64,000 bases of DNA from Deltaproteobacteria bacterium (GTDB taxonomy: Bacteria > Myxococcota_A > Polyangia > Polyangiales > Ga0077539). Under the pieces are notes generated by a model. That model saw only the letters and a list, made by a program, of their open reading frames with translations. It was not told the origin of the DNA and did not search any database. Where the stretch lies: contig JAUXYJ010000055.1 of NCBI GenBank assembly GCA_030694465.1, forward strand, positions 264,413 through 328,412, read 5' to 3'. Numbering within the stretch: position 1 is the first letter of the stretch; each line of letters opens with the position of its first letter. The position numbers and the translations under genes are program-made. Shown in pieces: positions 62,116-64,000 of this stretch.

Positions 62116-62300
62116 GGCTTAAGAACCCCTCGGCGAGGCTGGCCCGCAGGACAAAACCGGGGATTTATCCCCACGAAATCCCTGCACCCTATGGGTCAAA
62201 CCGGGGTTCTAACCCCCGTTTCGCCGCAGTCTGGGGTGCCAAACGGGGTTTAACCCCGTCGAGCGCCTCGGAGGCCGCCTTGCCGAGGGGGTAAAACCCC
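62116..62300. repeat. Array of short palindromes at 42-44-base spacing
   Basis: Four close variants of GGGGTTTAACCCC begin at 62159, 62203, 62245 and 62288, and a weaker one at 62116. Spacers of about 30 bases are partly similar (CAAAC before two of them). The period is not a multiple of three, and the sequence is palindromic, so it is unlikely to be coding. The remaining gap 61946-62470 shows no gene. A set of protein-binding sites is one possibility. Confidence 0.7.
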
Positions 62301-62470
62301 ATTTGTGCTGTGATTCTGTGCCTTTGTAGGCCGGTTCGAGGGCCCCGTAAGCCACCGGTGGGTGGCCCTCGGACCACCGGTGACCATTCCCCATTTTTTC
62401 TCGCAGGCACTCTTGACCCGCTGAACAGACGACTTAGCACCGAACACTTCACCCACCCGGAGGTCTGACT

Positions 62471-63298
62471 GTGACGAGTGCTCCCAATCCCGCTGCGCCC
62501 CCTTCGACAACCCACACCCGCGAGGCCGCGCTCAGGTCCCTCGAGGCAGAGCTCGCCGCCCTGCCCACCGAGCGACTGGCAACCTACAACCTCAACGCAA
62601 CCCACGCGGCCGGTGTGGTCTTTGATGCGTTTGCCCGCTGCGAGCCCTTGCTCGACGAGGTCGCCAAGCTCTTTGACCAAGACGTCGGGCCCCTTCGGCG
62701 GCTGCCCGTGCTGGCCGAGGCCCTGATCCAGGCCAACGTGCTGGTCAATATTCACAGCGCCGAGGTGTCTACGTTTGACGCCGACGCCGACGCCGCCCGC
62801 CCCATCCGGGACTACCTGCTCAAGCTCTTGGACGCGCTCGCGATCAAGGGCAAGGTCTCGCAGAGCGTCCTCGATGACATCCGCGCAGGGACGGGCCGAA
62901 GGGACCTCGTGGATGATCTCGCGCGCTTGGTCGAGCTGTCACGGCCCTTTGTGGGCACGCTGGTCGAGCAGCGCGAGCTCGACGAGGCCTCTGCGCTCGT
63001 CGACCGGCTCTCGCGGGTGCTTGCGCGCGCCAAGGGCGACGACGCCGACCGCTCGCCGTTGCTGCTGCAGCGCCAGCAAGTCGCGACCCTGATGGTCGAG
63101 GCCTACACCGAGCTCCGGGCCGCGGTGATCTATCTACGGCGAAAACAAGGCGACGGAGCCGCCTTCGCGCCCAGCCTCCACGAGGGCGGAAGACCCCGAC
63201 GCAGAGTCCGCCCCGACGGCTCTCCCGAGCCCAGCGAAGCGCTCCACACCCCAGTCTCGGACGACCCCCGCGACAACCCCTTCATCGACAGCGAATGA
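62471..63298 (+). CDS. Hypothetical helical protein
   Basis: The protein has 275 residues from GTG 62471. It is mostly alpha-helical with long charged helices (AALRSLEAELAALPTERLATY, RDYLLKLLDALAIKGKVSQSVLDD, ELDEASALVDRLSRVLARAKG). The C-terminus is disordered and basic (GRPRRRVRPDGS). No signal peptide or family is recognised. It lies just downstream of the palindrome array, which could regulate it. Confidence 0.65.
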   Translation: MTSAPNPAAPPSTTHTREAALRSLEAELAALPTERLATYNLNATHAAGVVFDAFARCEPLLDEVAKLFDQDVGPLRRLPVLAEALIQANVLVNIHSAEVSTFDADADAARPIRDYLLKLLDALAIKGKVSQSVLDDIRAGTGRRDLVDDLARLVELSRPFVGTLVEQRELDEASALVDRLSRVLARAKGDDADRSPLLLQRQQVATLMVEAYTELRAAVIYLRRKQGDGAAFAPSLHEGGRPRRRVRPDGSPEPSEALHTPVSDDPRDNPFIDSE

Positions 63299-63322
63299 CC
63301 GCTCGCGAGGGCTGTCTCTTCG

Positions 63323-63997
63323 CTACGTGACCGCGTCGAGCCTGTCCGCTTCGGCTCGCTCAGAAAACACCAGGGCCTCGGCCTCGTCGGGCTGCGTGGC
63401 GAGGGCCTTGCGCTCCGATGTCCGCCCAAACCCCTTCGCAACCATCACCCCAAGCTGCGCGCGTGCCAGCCCTCGCGCCACGCCAAACCATGGCGCACAC
63501 CACGCCAGCGTGCGCCCATCGGTCGAGACCACGAGCCTGCCCACGCGCAGGGCCGCCAAGCGAAGATCGCGCTCGATCCGTGAGCCCATCCGCGCGCGAA
63601 CGACCAGCGTGGGCCGCGCCATCCAACGCAGCGCGCTGGGCACGTGAGCCACCCGCCACTCGAGCGCGATCAGCCCATTTTGCAGACGGTATCCGCTCTT
63701 GGCCACCAAGCGCAGAGCCCAGGCGCCCGGGGCCTCGTCGCGCTCGCCGCGCTGGCGCCACTCGGCGCGAAACCGTGATTTTTCTTCGCGGATTTGCAGA
63801 GATTTCTCGACCTCGTGCAAGACCTCGGGCTCGCTCACCGAGGCGCTCTCCCGGCGGGCCATCAAGAGCGCGAGCCCGGCGACCCCGAGCGCCGCGCCCA
63901 CCATCGAGGCCACCGCGCTGCGCAGCCCAAAGCCCCGCGCGCAGGTCGCGAGGGCGAGGCCCAAGAGCGCCCACGGGAGCCTCACGCGGGGCACCAC
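63323..63997 (-). CDS. Membrane protein, possibly incomplete at the window edge
   Basis: At least 224 residues. Two hydrophobic segments at the N-terminus (WALLGLALATCARGFG and ASMVGAALGVAGLALLMA) are followed by an Arg-rich cytoplasmic domain of about 165 residues with strand-like segments (YRLQNGLIALEWRVAHV, RLVVSTDGRTLAWCAPWFG). The frame is open to within three bases of the window end, so the start may lie outside. No family is recognised. It is convergent with the preceding hypothetical gene. Confidence 0.6.
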   Translation of the reverse strand: MVPRVRLPWALLGLALATCARGFGLRSAVASMVGAALGVAGLALLMARRESASVSEPEVLHEVEKSLQIREEKSRFRAEWRQRGERDEAPGAWALRLVAKSGYRLQNGLIALEWRVAHVPSALRWMARPTLVVRARMGSRIERDLRLAALRVGRLVVSTDGRTLAWCAPWFGVARGLARAQLGVMVAKGFGRTSERKALATQPDEAEALVFSERAEADRLDAVT

Positions 63998-64000
63998 GGC

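Noticed and set aside
62116..62300. CRISPR-like array (short repeats with about 30-base spacers)
   Set aside because: The repeats are 13-14 bases, palindromic and variable, the spacers are partly similar to each other, and no cas gene is present.
62189..62755. Minus-strand ORF of 188 codons
   Set aside because: It overlaps the more credible plus-strand gene at 62471 and runs through the palindrome array; its composition is that of an antisense shadow.

Overview
The window reads as one high-GC chromosomal segment of a Myxococcota-type bacterium, probably Polyangia-like. That assignment is an inference. It rests on abundant secreted lipoproteins, two proteins with MYXO-CTERM-like tails, RCC1-repeat lipoproteins, OmpA proteins with thrombospondin type-3 calcium repeats, a Cys-rich repeat lipoprotein and an FHA scaffold protein, set among ordinary housekeeping genes. 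No rRNA, plasmid backbone, transposase or prophage was seen.

Layout. 0-8.3 kb: ECF sigma C-terminus and anti-sigma, pheS-pheT-ihfA-merR, tRNA-Pro, an epoxide-hydrolase-like enzyme and a frameshifted mqo. 8.3-13.6 kb: an accessory block bounded by 38-bp direct copies of the mqo 3' end. It holds a subtilisin-like protease and five tandem small lipoproteins. 13.6-34.3 kb: DUF389 membrane protein, SLC4-like anion transporter, radical SAM protein, two RCC1 lipoproteins, surE, apt, a 2OG-Fe(II) oxygenase, GreA-like protein, argS, GT-C-like membrane protein, TPR protein, esterase and hypotheticals. 34.4-37.3 kb: a VWA lipoprotein with an internal stop, a HigBA toxin-antitoxin pair between 191-bp direct repeats, and tRNA-Arg. 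37.3-50.9 kb: an inositol-monophosphatase/ADP-ribosylglycohydrolase fusion, a NAGPA-like lipoprotein, a Cys-rich lipoprotein coupled to a histidine kinase, hutF, rpmI-rplT, an FHA protein, a BNR-type surface protein and a VWA-like lipoprotein. 51-55.5 kb: two paralogous OmpA/TSP3 proteins. 56-62 kb: a second accessory block, visibly more AT-rich in part. It holds duplicated small lipoproteins, an HExxH metalloprotease and a truncated copy of the 8.5-kb protease. 62-64 kb: an array of short palindromes, a hypothetical gene and a membrane protein running off the edge.

The most interesting signal is that the two accessory blocks share one theme: a secreted protease plus an array of roughly 120-residue lipoproteins with a carboxypeptidase-regulatory-like beta-sandwich pattern. 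Both serine-protease leaders contain simple repeats that put the signal peptide out of frame with the mature protein: an 8-bp repeat at 8432-8461 and a G12 tract at 61899-61910. A plausible reading is an expanding, possibly phase-variable secreted protease/lipoprotein family.

A caution applies. mqo, a PNPOx-family gene and the VWA gene each carry a single-base-type lesion, so assembly or sequencing errors could explain some of the broken frames.
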